A DNA stretch of 14,933 bases from Lentimicrobiaceae bacterium. Lineage in GTDB: Bacteria; Bacteroidota; Bacteroidia; Bacteroidales; SKPS01. The stretch is from assembly GCA_007119395.1 (NCBI GenBank), contig SKPS01000185.1, positions 1 to 14,933 of the forward strand, written 5' to 3'. A program made the position numbers and the translations under genes. The notes beneath the pieces were generated by a model, which was not told where the DNA came from, did not search any database, and was given only the letters and a program-made list of their open reading frames with translations. Positions 13,837 through 14,933 of the stretch are shown piece after piece (the stretch's first letter is position 1; each line of letters starts with the position of its first letter).

Positions 13837-14933
13837 TTACCGGGCATTTGACTTCTGTCTGTTGTCGTCTGACCTATCGCGGTCTCTTCTTCTGAAAAGA
13901 TCACCCATGGAATCAAACTCTCTGCGATAAAACACCCCCACACCCTGGGTGTAATGCACCCCTTCGTAAATCACAGTCTGGTCGTTATGTCTTCTGTAGG
14001 CTCTTACCCTGAACCGTCCTTCAGGATCAATACGGTATTCTGCCAGGATGTCACCTATCATGTTGTTGTTGGGCTGGTTCACATTGGTATGTGTATGGGC
14101 ACCACCACCAATCCCCACCTTGCTTTCAATGGTAAGCCTGTCATTGAGCACCTGTGTTCGAATAATGGCTTCCACCTGCTCTGTGGTCAGGTCACTTCTG
14201 GGATGATACGCGAAATCGATATCGAGTTCATCACTGATATTGGAGAACCAGACCGAGAGTTGGTTAACGAGCATCTCGGTGGTACTGGTGCCGGCAATAT
14301 TGGCTGAGCTCCCTGCATCAGCAAACTGCACAGAGTGGGTATTAACAAATCTTCCAATGGCCAGGAGCGAGACAAAGTGGTAGTTAATGTTGGGCCGCAC
14401 CATTGCCTGGTATCTTTCGTTTTCGAACGAGGTCATCTGTGGGAACTCTATTTTAAAATCGATCTTAGGGTCAAATAGTTTCTCGGTCATATGAATAACA
14501 CATTCAACACTTTGCAGAGCTCTGGCGGAGTCTTCCGGGTTGAGGGGTGCCAGAGAAGCCCTTACCGGATATACCGCTTCGATATCGATCATGGCATCAA
14601 ACGGATTGCCAGTCCATCGGATTGTGCTACCACTACGTACTGAAAACCGTTTGCTGATAAAGTTCTCCAGGTTGAAGATATAATCTCCTTTGGCGATGGT
14701 GTATAGCCCCATTAGTTCAAATTCACCATTGCTGTTGATGTTCATCATGATATTTCCACTCCCGCTCCCTTCGATTACGTCGCCCAGCAACGGATCAAAG
14801 ATGAGCCTGATGGTTGCCTCCGGGGTAACCTGCAAATCGAAGTTTAATCGAATAGAGCTTTGGTTTAGTGTTCTTTGTTGGGCAGGAATTACAATATCCA
14901 ATTCACGTTCAGAAACAGGTTCCTTAAATACAA
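13837..14933 (-). CDS. tamB: TamB-like translocation and assembly module protein, C-terminal part (5' end outside window)
   Basis: The frame is open to the right edge (continuing past the TTG at 14901 with in-frame residues), so this is the last 365 or so residues of a longer protein. It resembles the C-terminal TamB (DUF490) domain: a beta-helix-like region with GSGSGNIMMNINSNGEFELMG and YTIAKGDYIFNLE, then a GNPFDAMIDIEAVYPV strand pair, and near the end LAEYRIDPEGRFRVRAYRR and YTQGVGVFYRREFD, the usual closing strands in Bacteroidota members. TamB spans the periplasm with a BamA-like partner and is linked to outer-membrane protein assembly and lipid transport. After the last strand comes a highly charged tail of about 20 residues (RRRDRDRSDDNRQ). 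Promoter and N-terminal anchor are outside the window. (Quoted stretches are short parts of the visible protein.). Confidence 0.88.
   Translation of the reverse strand, partial: VFKEPVSERELDIVIPAQQRTLNQSSIRLNFDLQVTPEATIRLIFDPLLGDVIEGSGSGNIMMNINSNGEFELMGLYTIAKGDYIFNLENFISKRFSVRSGSTIRWTGNPFDAMIDIEAVYPVRASLAPLNPEDSARALQSVECVIHMTEKLFDPKIDFKIEFPQMTSFENERYQAMVRPNINYHFVSLLAIGRFVNTHSVQFADAGSSANIAGTSTTEMLVNQLSVWFSNISDELDIDFAYHPRSDLTTEQVEAIIRTQVLNDRLTIESKVGIGGGAHTHTNVNQPNNNMIGDILAEYRIDPEGRFRVRAYRRHNDQTVIYEGVHYTQGVGVFYRREFDSMGDLFRRRDRDRSDDNRQKSNAR

Noticed and set aside
1..14933. Search by eye for transposases, integrases, CRISPR repeats, tRNA genes, toxin-antitoxin pairs and phage defence genes
   Set aside because: Nearly all sequence is covered by recognised chromosomal genes with even composition; no repeat array, insertion sequence ends or tRNA-like cloverleaf was seen.

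Overview
The window reads as a chromosomal stretch from a member of the Bacteroidota, most likely a Bacteroidales-type organism. The evidence is the set of protein families (a TPR/PD40/OmpA envelope protein, fused RibBA, Bacteroidota-style MMPL transporter and TamB), together with several TAnnTTTG boxes, the -7 promoter element typical of this phylum, placed just upstream of genes. Base composition and codon use look even throughout. I see no mobile element, CRISPR array, tRNA, rRNA or clear sign of recent transfer.

Layout from left to right. Bases 1-757 (+) hold the C-terminal third of a KamA-like radical SAM aminomutase cut by the window edge. Bases 788-5791 (-) form a likely four-gene unit transcribed leftward: ffh, folD, queE and a large OmpA-family protein whose domain order matches the type IX secretion component PorE. 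A compact divergent promoter region (about 5824-5871), built as a near-symmetric inverted repeat, separates ffh from a rightward unit. That unit (5959-10797, +) encodes an MMPL/RND-type membrane transporter, an unrecognised outer-membrane beta-barrel protein and an exported protein made almost entirely of TPR repeats, with gaps of 19 and 29 bases. A further promoter box precedes a group 4 glycosyltransferase (TTG start) that overlaps a small four-helix membrane protein. ribBA (riboflavin synthesis) follows with its own promoter box. It converges, with a 13-base gap, on the C-terminal part of a TamB-like protein that runs off the right edge.

Most of the content is housekeeping (protein targeting, folate, queuosine and riboflavin pathways) mixed with cell-envelope genes. 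The least explained part is the transporter, beta-barrel and TPR trio. Its arrangement suggests a joint envelope function, but nothing in the sequence identifies a substrate. I did not find a clear new defence or mobile system, and the findings below are modest leads.
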